Assembly (NCBI GenBank): GCA_002396885.1
Contig: DGXY01000019.1
Span: 59,649 to 123,648 of the forward strand
Reading direction: 5' to 3'
Source: Akkermansiaceae bacterium UBA5020
Lineage (GTDB): Bacteria; Verrucomicrobiota; Verrucomicrobiia; Verrucomicrobiales; DEV007
DNA length: 64,000 bases
A program made the position numbers and the translations under genes. Positions 1 through 8,481 of the stretch are shown here, one piece after another (the first letter of the stretch is position 1; every line of letters starts with the position of its first letter). The notes below the pieces were generated by a model, which saw nothing but the letters and a program-made list of their open reading frames with translations, ran no database searches and was not told where the DNA came from.

Positions 1-1974
1 ACCAAGCGCATGGCCGTGCCCATTACCTTCGGGGTGCTCACCACCGTATGCGCCTTCCTCCCCATGGCCTTCGACTCGTCGGACTGGGGCAGCATGTTCC
101 GCCCCATCGCCATCGTCTTCATCGTCGTGATGCTCATCGCCCTGCTCGAGACGAAGCTCATCCTCCCGAGCCACCTCGCCACCCCCTTCCTCGGCCGCGC
201 CGGCGATCTTCTCGCCCCGGTCCACCGCGTTTCGGGTCGCTCACTGCAGTGGTTCATCGACCGGGTCTATCGTCCCTCGATCCGCTTTTGCGTCGATCAC
301 ACCTACACGATGCTCGCGGTCATGTTCGGCGGGCTCATCGTCCTGATCGGCCTCTACGCGGGTGGTCGCATCCAGACCACCTATTTTCCCCGCGTCGCGA
401 GCGAGCGGATCGACTGCCGACTCACCATGCTCGACGGCACGCCCTTCGAGGTCACCGACGCCCAGATCGCCCGCATCTACGATCTCGCCGAGCAGATGCG
501 GAAAGATTACGTGGGCCCCGACGGACGCAGTGTCATCAAACACATCATCGCCTCTTCGGGCACGACGATGTCTTCGGGTCGGGGTATTTCCAATAATCCC
601 GGCTCGCACATCGGCGGGGTCGTCATCGAGACCTACGGCCCGGAAGAGCGCAGCATGGACGTGAACACCGTCGACATGGGGGCCGACTGGCGTCAACGGA
701 TCGGGCCCATCCTCGGTGCCGAGGAAATCACCTTCCGCGCCGAGATCATCCGCAGCGGCGACCCCGTCGACATCCAGATCACCGGCACCGATCCGAAGGA
801 GTTGCTCGGCTTCTCCGAGAAGATCAAGGAGCACCTCTCTACCTATCCCGCCCTCTTCGACATCAACGATTCGCTCGACTCCGGCCGCAACGAGATCCAA
901 CTCCGCCTCAAGCCAGAAGCCCGTCAGTTCGGCGTCACCGTGAACGGCCTCGCCTCGCAGGTGCGCCAGTCCTTCTACGGCGACGAAGTCCAGCGGATCC
1001 AACGCGGACGGAATGAAGTGAAGGTGATGCTGCGCCTCCCCCGCGATGAACGGCGGAATCTCGCGACGCTCGAGACGATGCGCGTCCGCACCGACTCGGG
1101 TCTGGAGATCCCCTTCAGCGCCGTGGCCGAGGCGACCGTGGTGAAGAGCTTCACCAGCATCAAGCGCGTCGACCGACGCCGCGCGCTCAACATCACTGCC
1201 GATGCCGACAAAAAGACGACCGATCTCGAGACCCTTCGCGCCGAGATCAAGACCTACATCGACGATCTCCTCGCCGGACATTCGCACGTCCAGTGGAGCT
1301 TCGAAGGCGAGGCCCGCCAACAGCAGGAAAGCGGGTCGCAGATGCTTGTCTCGCTCTTCCTCGTCCTCGGCGGGATGTATGCGCTGATGGCGATCCCCTT
1401 CCGAAGTTACACGCAGCCTTTCATCGTCCTTCTTGTCGTGCCCTTCGGCATCGTCGGCGCCGTCCTCGGTCACCTTTTCCACGATCTCCCGCTCAGCATC
1501 ATGTCGCTCTTCGGCATTCTCGGCGTCTGCGGCGTCGTCGTGAACGACACCCTCGTCCTCGTCGACGAGATCAACGACCTCCGCGCCAACGGCATGCCGC
1601 TCAGGGACGCCGTCCAGCAGGGCGGCAAGAATCGTTTCCGGGCCATCTTCCTCACCCAGATCACGACCTTCTTCGGCCTCGTCCCGCTCATTTTCAGCGG
1701 CACCTGGCTCTCCGAGGTCTTCCCCTTCTTCTTCAGCTCCGGGGCGCAGAGCACCCACGCCCAGTTCCTCGTCCCCGTCTCCGTGGCGATGGGCTACGGA
1801 TCGCTCTTCGCGACAGTCATCACCCTTTTCCTCGTTCCCCTCACCTACCTCGCCATGTCGGATCTCTCCGATTTCATCAGCAAGGGCTGGCGGAGCTACC
1901 GCGAAGCCTGGCTCGGGAAATCCGGCGGTGGAGAAACGTTGCCCGCCGAAGGGGCCGCGGAAACAGGATCGTGA
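1..1974 (+). CDS. RND-family efflux permease, C-terminal part (gene starts left of the window)
   Basis: The frame is open from base 1, so the gene begins outside the window; 657 residues are present and end with a TGA. It belongs to the AcrB/MexB-like resistance-nodulation-division permeases, proton-driven inner-membrane pumps that work with a periplasmic adaptor and an outer-membrane channel. Visible in order: the last helices of the first membrane bundle, ending at ETKLILPSHL; a periplasmic porter/docking part of roughly 330 residues; then the second bundle, which opens with LVSLFLVLGGMYALMAIPF and holds the TM10-like helix GVVVNDTLVLVDEIN. AcrB carries a proton-relay Lys in that helix; by eye the matching place here reads VND. 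The DedA-like gene follows 15 bases later on the same strand. The substrate cannot be told from the sequence. Confidence 0.92.
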   Translation, partial: TKRMAVPITFGVLTTVCAFLPMAFDSSDWGSMFRPIAIVFIVVMLIALLETKLILPSHLATPFLGRAGDLLAPVHRVSGRSLQWFIDRVYRPSIRFCVDHTYTMLAVMFGGLIVLIGLYAGGRIQTTYFPRVASERIDCRLTMLDGTPFEVTDAQIARIYDLAEQMRKDYVGPDGRSVIKHIIASSGTTMSSGRGISNNPGSHIGGVVIETYGPEERSMDVNTVDMGADWRQRIGPILGAEEITFRAEIIRSGDPVDIQITGTDPKELLGFSEKIKEHLSTYPALFDINDSLDSGRNEIQLRLKPEARQFGVTVNGLASQVRQSFYGDEVQRIQRGRNEVKVMLRLPRDERRNLATLETMRVRTDSGLEIPFSAVAEATVVKSFTSIKRVDRRRALNITADADKKTTDLETLRAEIKTYIDDLLAGHSHVQWSFEGEARQQQESGSQMLVSLFLVLGGMYALMAIPFRSYTQPFIVLLVVPFGIVGAVLGHLFHDLPLSIMSLFGILGVCGVVVNDTLVLVDEINDLRANGMPLRDAVQQGGKNRFRAIFLTQITTFFGLVPLIFSGTWLSEVFPFFFSSGAQSTHAQFLVPVSVAMGYGSLFATVITLFLVPLTYLAMSDLSDFISKGWRSYREAWLGKSGGGETLPAEGAAETGS

Positions 1975-1989
1975 TCGACCGCAGTTCTC

Positions 1990-2703
1990 ATGTCGAAAGG
2001 GATTCCCGTCTTGGGCGCGTTGCTCGCCCTGCTCCCCCTCACCTCCTGCAGCAGCGAGAAGTGGTTTGACGAGCGCATGGCCGAGGCCCACACCCTTTCG
2101 CCCGCGGCCATCGCCGCCTTCCTCTTCGGTGGTGGGTTTGTCAGCGAGGACCTCACCTGCGTCAGCGCTGGTGTGCTCGTCTCGAAAGGATCGCTGCCCT
2201 ACTGGCTCGCAGCCCTCTCCTGCACCCTCGGCGTGTGGGTGAGTGATTCCCTGCTCTACTTCTGGGGCTTGTTGGGGCGACGGGGGCTCCTCGAGCGCGC
2301 TCCCTTGCGTTGGATCGTGAAACGCGCCCAGATCGAGCGTGGCACCGGACTCTTCGAGCGGCACGGCGCGAAGGTGCTGATCCTCTCCCGCTTCATGCCT
2401 GGATCACGCGTGCCGATCTATCTCGCCGCCGGATTCCTCAACTATCCTTTCCCTCGTTTCGCCGCGTGGATGGCCCTCGCCGCGGCGCTTTGGGCTCCGG
2501 TGATGGTCTGGCTCGCCCTGAAGCTGGGAGACGCGCTCCTCGCTTGGCTGGAACGGTATGAAAAAATCGCCTGGATCGCGATGCCGACGGTCGTATTCGT
2601 GATCTGGCTTGGGATGCGTGGCTTTGAAAAGCTCGTGGTCCGCCGAGGCGAAAAACTCCTCGGCGAGACGTTGCTCGAAGACCCGACCGGTTCGATTGAG
2701 TAA
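1990..2703 (+). CDS. DedA-family (VTT domain) membrane protein with a lipobox-like N-terminus
   Basis: A 237-residue polytopic inner-membrane protein. DedA proteins are needed for membrane homeostasis, and some act as undecaprenyl-phosphate or phospholipid flippases. Family marks seen: acidic residues in VSED (about 51-54) and WVSDS (about 84-88), and the signature SRFMPGSRVPIYLAAG (about 133-148), with the R-x-x-P-x-x-R pattern typical of the family. Hydrophobic stretches lie around 38-65, 70-95, 140-180 and 195-215. Oddly, the first 20 residues end in LTSC, which looks like a lipoprotein cleavage site and is not usual for DedA. This could be chance or an extra lipid anchor. It starts 15 bases after the RND gene and may be cotranscribed. 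Substrate unknown. Confidence 0.88.
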   Translation: MSKGIPVLGALLALLPLTSCSSEKWFDERMAEAHTLSPAAIAAFLFGGGFVSEDLTCVSAGVLVSKGSLPYWLAALSCTLGVWVSDSLLYFWGLLGRRGLLERAPLRWIVKRAQIERGTGLFERHGAKVLILSRFMPGSRVPIYLAAGFLNYPFPRFAAWMALAAALWAPVMVWLALKLGDALLAWLERYEKIAWIAMPTVVFVIWLGMRGFEKLVVRRGEKLLGETLLEDPTGSIE

Positions 2704-2726
2704 CGAGCCCCCCCTTGCTCGGCGGC

Positions 2727-3755
2727 TCAGACCATTTCACTCAACTTCACCGGCCTGCCCTCGCGGGCCGACTTGTCGCAGGCGAAGAGCACGCGGAAGG
2801 ACTCGAGCGATTCGGCGATGCTGGTGCGCGCCATGTCTTCGCCTCGGTCGAGCGCGTCGAAGAAGGCCTGGAACTGATCCTTGTAGGGGTGATCAGCGAC
2901 ATCGCCAGAGTCGGCGAGAGCGACGGGCAGTTCCGTCCATTTCTTGTCGCGCAGGGCGAGCTTCGAGGAGTAGAGCTTGTTGTCGAGCAAGCTGCCTTCG
3001 CTGCCGACGAGGTGGGTGTGGAAGTAGTAGGGCTGGAGACAATCGATCACCGAGGCCACCTTGCCGACGCTGCCGTTCTTGAACTTCAACAAAGCGACCG
3101 TCGTCGTCTTGTATTCATACTTCTGGAAGATCTCGTGCTTCGACTGCGTCTCGTAGGCGCTCACCTCCTCGACCTCGTTGCCCATGCAGAGGAGCAACGC
3201 ATCGAGAGCGTGACACCCCGCCGAGAGCAGGCTGCTGCCTCCGTTTTCGAGAGTGGTGTTCCAGCGGTATTGGCCGTACCAAGGGCCGATCCCGTGATAG
3301 TAATCGACCTCGCCGTAGTGGATCTCGCCGATCATGCCGCTGTCGAGAAGTTTGCTCGTGGTGAGAAACTGGCTGATGAAACGGATCTCGAAACAAACGC
3401 ACGCCCGCACTCCGGCAGCCTTCACCGCCGCGGCGATGGCACTGCAATCGTCCCAGGTCAGGGCCATGGGCTTTTCCAGGATGATGTGTTTACCAGCCTT
3501 CGCCGCCGCCTCGGCCTGGGCGCGATGTTGGGCCGGGTAACTCGTGATCGAGACCACGTCGATGTCCGAGGCGAGCATCTCGTCGAGATTGGTGTAGGTC
3601 TTGATCAGACCGCCATGCCGAGCCGAGACCTCTGCGTCGTCGAGGGGACGCGAGGAATACACCGCCGTAACGGTTCCCTGCGAAGTTCCATTGATCGCGT
3701 CCGCGTGTGCCGTCGCCGCCCAGCCGTATCCGATGATGCCTACCTTGTATGCCAT
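2727..3755 (-). CDS. Gfo/Idh/MocA family oxidoreductase (cytoplasmic)
   Basis: NAD(P)-dependent dehydrogenase of the glucose-fructose oxidoreductase/inositol dehydrogenase family, 342 residues. The N-terminal Rossmann fold has VGIIGYGWAATAHADA, and the family EKP motif appears as ILEKPMALTWDD; the C-terminal half is the GFO_IDH_MocA alpha/beta domain. I chose the ATG at 3755 (protein starts MAYKVGIIGYGWA) because family homology begins there; the upstream GTG at 3806 adds 17 residues that look non-coding. No signal peptide is seen, so it acts in the cytoplasm on a sugar or sugar derivative that cannot be identified. It is separate from the TPM operon upstream on the same strand and converges with the DedA gene. 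Confidence 0.9.
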   Translation of the reverse strand: MAYKVGIIGYGWAATAHADAINGTSQGTVTAVYSSRPLDDAEVSARHGGLIKTYTNLDEMLASDIDVVSITSYPAQHRAQAEAAAKAGKHIILEKPMALTWDDCSAIAAAVKAAGVRACVCFEIRFISQFLTTSKLLDSGMIGEIHYGEVDYYHGIGPWYGQYRWNTTLENGGSSLLSAGCHALDALLLCMGNEVEEVSAYETQSKHEIFQKYEYKTTTVALLKFKNGSVGKVASVIDCLQPYYFHTHLVGSEGSLLDNKLYSSKLALRDKKWTELPVALADSGDVADHPYKDQFQAFFDALDRGEDMARTSIAESLESFRVLFACDKSAREGRPVKLSEMV

Positions 3756-3912
3756 GGCCGCATTGAACCGAAGATGAAGGCGCGGGGCAATGGAAATTTT
3801 CGGCACGGATGCGGGATGGGGTTGCGCGAAGCCCGCTCAACCATCTACCTCCACGCCAGTCGGACTTCCAGCCGGCCCGGACCGGGAGACCCAGCGGGAT
3901 CGCCCCCTCCCC

Positions 3913-5142
3913 TCACGAAGCCCCTTCGTTCAGCTCGAACGACATTCCGACAAAACCGCCGCCGCAATACTCGCCGCCGAGACGTCGGGGAAGACGGAAC
4001 TCAGGGAAAAGGAGCGGTTCGCCCGAAAGGCTTTCGCGTCCGCGCCACCACATCACGACCCAGCCGATCAGGCCGATCAGGGCGAGTCCACCGAGGACGA
4101 CGACAAAGGTGAGAACGAAGGAAAGCATCTTGCTCGTTTCGTCGATGAAGATGCCCGGGGCATATTCACGCAGCAGTTCGGGCGCATCCTCCGAGGCGAT
4201 CATCTCGTGGACCGACGAGGCGGCCACAAGCGACTGGTGCTCGGGATTCTCCTTCTCCATGAGACGACTCAGCCAATAGAGTTGGATGCTGAGCTCGATC
4301 GCCATTTTCTCGACTTGGTCGGGAGCGAGCTCGGCGACCGCTCCTTCGCGGAGGCAGTTTTGAAGGATGCGGTCGAAGACGGACTTCGGCAACGAATTGC
4401 GCACCGGTTCGTTGAAGACCAGCTCGGTCAGCTCGGGCTTCTCGCGGTAATAGAGCATCAGCGCGGTAGGCTCGTCGGAGAACCACTTCTGATGGAGGGC
4501 CTTGATGTCGGTTCCTTCCGGAACCTTCTGATTGTCGCCGATGACCATCAGATAGATGCGGAATTTCGACTCGTCGGCGTGGAACTCGAGGAAACGCATG
4601 ATGTCGTTCGACTTCTGCTCGGTAAGGAGCCGTTGCGGATCGACGAGGTATTCCACGGGAGCGTGGGCGAAATAAAGATCAGCGAGATCGCCCTCGAGCG
4701 GCGGCAGGGGTTCGTAAGCCTCCACTTCGACGACCTCTTCGGGCACGTCGAAGGTGCCATCGGGATTCTCCTTCACGCGTTGCAGGGAAGGATCGGAGGT
4801 CGAGGTGTCTCCGGCCGGGCCAAAGAACTGGGTCGGACCCGCGGTCGCGGCGACGGTCGTCCCAGGCTGTGGACGTCCCGGCGCAGGAGGCCCGACAAAA
4901 TCGACGTCGGTCACGGCAAGACCGCCCGCGAGAGTGCCTTCGCCCGTTGCCTCGACCGGACCCCCGGGCTGGGCACTCGCGGCGGTGGCATCAGGGATGA
5001 GGCTTTTCGGCCAGAGCCCTCCGCCCAAGTAATAGGAAGCAGGCGTCTCGGTCGATTCCCACTCCGGCAGATCGATCCCGGCCGCGCACACCGAGCCGAG
5101 CGGCATGGCCACGGCGAGGGTGAGGGCGGTGAATCGTTTCAT
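3913..5142 (-). CDS. Exported TPM-domain-like protein with C-terminal membrane anchor
   Basis: A 409-residue protein with an N-terminal signal peptide (hydrophobic core about residues 4-20, ending VCAAG), then a Pro/Gly/Thr-rich linker of about 100 residues. A globular part (about 165-310) resembles the TPM domain (Psb32/MOLO-1 type): VDPQRLLTEQKSND, then an IYLMVIGDN strand, then ALMLYYREKPELTELVF. One membrane helix lies near 345-370 (MLSFVLTFVVVLGGLALIGLIG reduced to its core, LTFVVVLGGLALIGLIG), followed by a short basic tail. TPM proteins sit at membranes; some have phosphatase activity, but most are of unknown function. It follows the gene at 5187-5867 by 44 bases on the same strand, and that gene also carries a TPM-like domain, so the two are probably an operon. 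The role is unknown. Confidence 0.72.
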   Translation of the reverse strand: MKRFTALTLAVAMPLGSVCAAGIDLPEWESTETPASYYLGGGLWPKSLIPDATAASAQPGGPVEATGEGTLAGGLAVTDVDFVGPPAPGRPQPGTTVAATAGPTQFFGPAGDTSTSDPSLQRVKENPDGTFDVPEEVVEVEAYEPLPPLEGDLADLYFAHAPVEYLVDPQRLLTEQKSNDIMRFLEFHADESKFRIYLMVIGDNQKVPEGTDIKALHQKWFSDEPTALMLYYREKPELTELVFNEPVRNSLPKSVFDRILQNCLREGAVAELAPDQVEKMAIELSIQLYWLSRLMEKENPEHQSLVAASSVHEMIASEDAPELLREYAPGIFIDETSKMLSFVLTFVVVLGGLALIGLIGWVVMWWRGRESLSGEPLLFPEFRLPRRLGGEYCGGGFVGMSFELNEGAS

Positions 5143-5186
5143 CTAGGAGGGAAAATTCCGTTCAAGTCGCGACGGCTCCGGCGGTT

Positions 5187-5867
5187 TTACGCAGTCTTCA
5201 GGTGCTCCCCGAGGCGCTCGGCGGGTGCTGGGGGCTGCTTCAAAAACTGCCCGGGACTGAGGTGGGCGGGCAGATCGAGGACGTTTTTGTATTGTCCTGT
5301 CAGAGTCGCGTGGATCTGCTCGCGGGTGAGCTTGCGGAGCTTGCGCCCCTGCTTGTCGAGCACCTTGCCGAGCTTCAGGAAAATACGCTCGATCGCCTCG
5401 CCATATTCTGCGTTGACGAGATTGGGACGCGCCGCGTTGAGGGCGCGATAGGCGTCTTCTTCGGTGAGGAGCGTCTCGCTGAAGTAGCCGAGCGAAATGC
5501 CGATCTGCTTCGTGTTCAGATCCATCACGACGAGAACGCCGTTTTCGTTCGGCCGGGCGAACTCGGCTCCGCGGACCTGACCGTGATTGAGCAACCAGAA
5601 TCCCAGCTCGCTGATTTTCAGCTTCGCCGGAAGAGTGCCGAGGTAGGCGCAGAAGAGCATCTGGGGGAACTTCGCCTCGAGGAAATCAAGCGTTTCCGAA
5701 AGTTCATCGCGCTCCTGTTTCCGCAGGCAATGGGCTGCGTCGTGGATCCGATTGAGCATCACCTGGTTCGCCCCGCAGGTGATGGCCGCCTCGACTTCAC
5801 TGTAGCCGCACGAGTAACAGCTCGCAGCTTCGTGATCCACAGGGCGCTGGCAGCGGGGACACTTCAT
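5187..5867 (-). CDS. Zinc-ribbon plus TPM-domain protein
   Basis: A 226-residue protein beginning with a four-cysteine zinc ribbon, CPRC (residues 3-6) and CYSC (16-19 region), as in many small regulatory or membrane-associated proteins. The central part, about 45-175, has the TPM-like pattern: a long helix, the strands FCAYLGTLP and GVLVVMDLNTKQIGISLGY, then a helix rich in Ala/Glu with YGEAIERIFLKLGKVLD. No signal peptide or membrane helix is seen, so it is probably cytoplasmic and could be the soluble partner of the exported TPM-like protein encoded next. A sigma70-like promoter lies about 55-85 bases upstream. The ATG at 5867 is the only start compatible with the zinc ribbon. Function unknown. 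Confidence 0.75.
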   Translation of the reverse strand: MKCPRCQRPVDHEAASCYSCGYSEVEAAITCGANQVMLNRIHDAAHCLRKQERDELSETLDFLEAKFPQMLFCAYLGTLPAKLKISELGFWLLNHGQVRGAEFARPNENGVLVVMDLNTKQIGISLGYFSETLLTEEDAYRALNAARPNLVNAEYGEAIERIFLKLGKVLDKQGRKLRKLTREQIHATLTGQYKNVLDLPAHLSPGQFLKQPPAPAERLGEHLKTA

Positions 5868-6240
5868 GGGATGGGGGTGAAATGCGGTCGATTTTGAACT
5901 TTACCGACACTATCAAAATCGCAATACTATAAAGAATTATAAGGCAAGTCAAGCCGAAGGGGGGCTTTTTCGTGAAGAAATTGTCAAATTTGAGAAAACA
6001 GGGCAAGAGAAAGGTTTAAGGGAGGCCGATTTAGTGGCGTTTGTGGCTAGCGGTTGGCTTGTCTTCGCGAGCAAAGCAGTCCCGCGCTCTAGCGCCGAGA
6101 CGCGTCGGCAGTGAGGGCATCGATCCTCCTGAGGAGGCTCGAAGTTCTCGCGGGATAAGGACCGGGCCTGCCTTTTTGCTAGCCTGCAATCTCGGCTCGC
6201 CAACCCGTCCGGTCGATGAGCCGCAAGCGGTTCGGGATTC
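5868..6240. other. Intergenic stretch of 373 bases
   Basis: No gene is recognised. It holds the A+T-rich promoter described at 5924-5952 and a small hairpin (CCTCC/GGAGG with loop TGA near 6125-6140). It also has a copy of the short sequence GCAAAGCAGTCCC (near 6073), which is found again near 42214. No terminator with a clear U-tract was seen after the photolyase gene. Confidence 0.6.
5924..5952 (-). promoter_or_regulatory. Sigma70-like promoter for the TPM operon
   Basis: Read on the minus strand: TTGACT (5952-5947), a spacer of 17, then TAGTAT (5929-5924). The surroundings are strongly A+T-rich compared with the rest of the window. It lies about 57 bases upstream of the ATG at 5867 and points at it. 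Seen in sequence; activity is inferred. Confidence 0.55.
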
Positions 6241-7770
6241 TCAAAGCGGTTTAATCGTCACCCCGGCTGAAGCCGATGACGACTCACCAAGAAACTCCGC
6301 CGCGCGCCGCAGATGAGCTTCGCGCTTTTTCGAATCCATCTTTTCGAGCGTTTTCACCATCATCCCGAGCCGGTGCTGGCTGCGGAAGAAATCTTCATGG
6401 CGGTCAATGAAGCTCCAGAAAAGCCCGTCCCAGAGTGCCTCCCAGGGTCCGCCGGTGTAGTCGGACATTTTGCGGAGGTAGTTCGATCCCGAAAAATACG
6501 GCTTGGTCGTGAAGATCCCGCCGTCGGCGAACTGGCTCATCGCGAAGACATTCGGCACCATCACCCAATCGTAAGCGTCGATGAAAAGCTCCATGAACCA
6601 GTCGTTGACCTTCACCGGATCGACTTCGCAGAGCATCAGGAAATTCCCCAGCACCATGAGCCGCTCGATGTGGTGCGCATACCCCGTATCGAGGACCCTG
6701 CCCACGACGAGATCGATCGGAGCCACGCCCGTCTTCGCCGTCCAGAAACCCGGCGGCAGGTCGCGGTGATGCCCGAAGAAATTCGAGGTCCGCATCTCGA
6801 TACCGTGACGCAGATACATCTGAAAGATGAACTCGCGCCAGCCTACGATCTGCCTCAGGAAACCCTCGAGCGACGCGATCGGCACTTCCTGCTCCGCCGC
6901 GTGGCCCAGCGTGCGATCGACGACCTGTTGCGGTGTCAGCAGTCCGATATTCAGCATCGGCGTGAGGACGCTGTGAAAGAGGACCCGTTCGCGCTCCGAG
7001 AGCGCGTCCTCCCAAGGACCAAATCCCGCGAGCCGCCACTCAAGAAAAGCGTCGAGCCACGCCGCCGCATCCTCGTGCGTCACCGGATAGGCAAACGGTC
7101 CGGCGCTTCCCGGATAATCGGCGAAACGCTCTGCAACGTAGGCCGCCGCCTCCACCACCTCGGCGCGTCGCGGCACGACCGGTTCGGCCGGCACGACGAT
7201 TCCTTTCTTCGGCATGCCTTTGCGATTTTCGTCGTCGTAGCTCCAGCGTCCCCCGACCGGCCTTCCTTCCTCATCGAGGAGCAGGCCCATCCGTTTCCGC
7301 TGCGCCTCGTAAAAGGCGGCCATGAAGGGCTTCTTCCGCGCGTTGAAATGGTCCGCGGCCCAATCCCGTGGCGTCAGGAACATGGGCGACTCGACCAGGG
7401 TCAACTTCACCCCAGATTCCTCGGCGAAACGGCGGAGACGCTTTTCGAGGAGAAAATCGCCTGGCTCGCATAGGACGATTTCGGAGAAGCCGAGTCGTGC
7501 GTGTTGTTCGGTCAGGATCTTCACGACCGTGCCACTCCGCTGGTAGTTGAGATACTCGACCTCGTGACCGAGCCCTTCGAGCTTTTTGGCATAGGCCTTC
7601 ATCGAGGCCCGATGCAGGAGAATCTTCTGCCGGTGGAAACGTCCCGGCGAGGCGTGCGGATCACCGAAATAAAGCGTGTCCTCGATCAGCAAAACCCGGC
7701 GCCCGCGCGCGAGGGCCGGATGCCACTCAAACAACTGATGCGGAAAGATGAGCGTGATCGGCCCGCCCAT
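6241..7770 (-). CDS. Photolyase/cryptochrome-family protein of the PhrB (6-4) type, lacking the Fe-S cysteines
   Basis: A 509-residue flavoprotein of the bacterial (6-4) photolyase/cryptochrome group (FeS-BCP, prototype Agrobacterium PhrB), which repairs UV photoproducts in DNA with blue light. Conserved stretches seen: ITLIFPHQLF at the N-terminus, VGGRWSYDDENR, SLEGFLRQIVGWREFIF, AHHIERLMVLGNF, DAYDWVMVPNVFAMSQFADG and TKPYFSGSNYLRKMSDY. In PhrB the 4Fe-4S cluster is held by four Cys: one before the AHHI helix and three just after MSDY. Here the first is Pro (KTGVAPIDL) and the MSDY loop is shortened to TGGPWEALWDGLFW with no Cys, so no cluster can form. Length otherwise matches the family. 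The gene starts 3 bases after the SDR gene, so they are cotranscribed. Repair or sensor role is undecided. Confidence 0.9.
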   Translation of the reverse strand: MGGPITLIFPHQLFEWHPALARGRRVLLIEDTLYFGDPHASPGRFHRQKILLHRASMKAYAKKLEGLGHEVEYLNYQRSGTVVKILTEQHARLGFSEIVLCEPGDFLLEKRLRRFAEESGVKLTLVESPMFLTPRDWAADHFNARKKPFMAAFYEAQRKRMGLLLDEEGRPVGGRWSYDDENRKGMPKKGIVVPAEPVVPRRAEVVEAAAYVAERFADYPGSAGPFAYPVTHEDAAAWLDAFLEWRLAGFGPWEDALSERERVLFHSVLTPMLNIGLLTPQQVVDRTLGHAAEQEVPIASLEGFLRQIVGWREFIFQMYLRHGIEMRTSNFFGHHRDLPPGFWTAKTGVAPIDLVVGRVLDTGYAHHIERLMVLGNFLMLCEVDPVKVNDWFMELFIDAYDWVMVPNVFAMSQFADGGIFTTKPYFSGSNYLRKMSDYTGGPWEALWDGLFWSFIDRHEDFFRSQHRLGMMVKTLEKMDSKKREAHLRRAAEFLGESSSASAGVTIKPL

Positions 7771-7773
7771 GCC

Positions 7774-8481
7774 TCAGAGCAATTTGAGGGACGAGAGGCC
7801 ACCATCGATCTTCAGCACCTGACCGGTCATGAAGCCTGACTCCGGACCCAGCAGGAATGCCGCCGCCTTTGCCACCTCGGCGGGATCGCCAATGCGCTTG
7901 AGAGGATGTCTCTCGGCCGAGGCACGGCGTTTTTCCTCGGAGGAGAGCAAGGTCGCCGCTAGCGGCGTATCGGTCAGGGAAAGGGCTAGGCAATTCACCC
8001 GGATCTTTGGCGCGAACTCCGCCGCGAGCGTCCGGGCGAGGCCCTCGAGCGCTCCTTTGGCCGAGGCAATCCCGGCATGGTAGGGCAATCCCGTACCCAC
8101 CGCGACCGTAGAGAAGAGGACGATCGAGGCGAGCGGAGCGGACTTCAGCGAGGCATGGGCTTGGCGGATCGCGCGCACCGCTCCGAAAAAATTCACCTCC
8201 ATCTCCTGCTGGAAATCCTCGTCGCTGAGACGACCAAAGGGCTTCAGTTGGATCGTGCCGGGGCAGTAAACCAAGCCATCGAGCCGCTCCGGCAGGGTGA
8301 GTTTGGCCTCGCGATCGGTCACGTCGTAAACCTGGCTGGTCACTCCCGTCAACCCGGCGAGGCCCCCGTCACCGCGCGAAGCGACGAAGACGTGGTCGCC
8401 CTTCGAGGAGAGTTCCCTCACGATTTCCAGGCCGACGCCCGAACTGCCGCCGATGACGAGTAGGTTTCGTTCCATTCGCAT
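7774..8481 (-). CDS. SDR-family oxidoreductase linked to photolyase, catalytic Tyr replaced
   Basis: A 235-residue short-chain dehydrogenase/reductase. The nucleotide-binding Gly-rich loop is GGSSGVGLEIV (about 10-20); the NAG-like strand reads YCPGTI; the catalytic Ser lies in LFSTVA. The usual YxxxK motif is altered: the segment reads GIASAKGALEG, so Lys is kept but the place of the catalytic Tyr is Ile. The C-terminal end (TGQVLKIDGG) is normal for the family. It is the first gene of a two-gene unit with the photolyase (3-base gap). Loss of Tyr suggests either a different chemistry or a purely binding role; a substrate cannot be named. Starts at ATG 8481 or the in-frame ATG at 8475. Confidence 0.87.
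   Translation of the reverse strand: MRMERNLLVIGGSSGVGLEIVRELSSKGDHVFVASRGDGGLAGLTGVTSQVYDVTDREAKLTLPERLDGLVYCPGTIQLKPFGRLSDEDFQQEMEVNFFGAVRAIRQAHASLKSAPLASIVLFSTVAVGTGLPYHAGIASAKGALEGLARTLAAEFAPKIRVNCLALSLTDTPLAATLLSSEEKRRASAERHPLKRIGDPAEVAKAAAFLLGPESGFMTGQVLKIDGGLSSLKLL

Noticed and set aside
241..2364. A 707-codon open frame on the minus strand
   Set aside because: It is antisense to the RND and DedA-like genes, is rich in Glu/Asp/Gly/Ala in the way G+C-rich shadow frames are, and matches no family.
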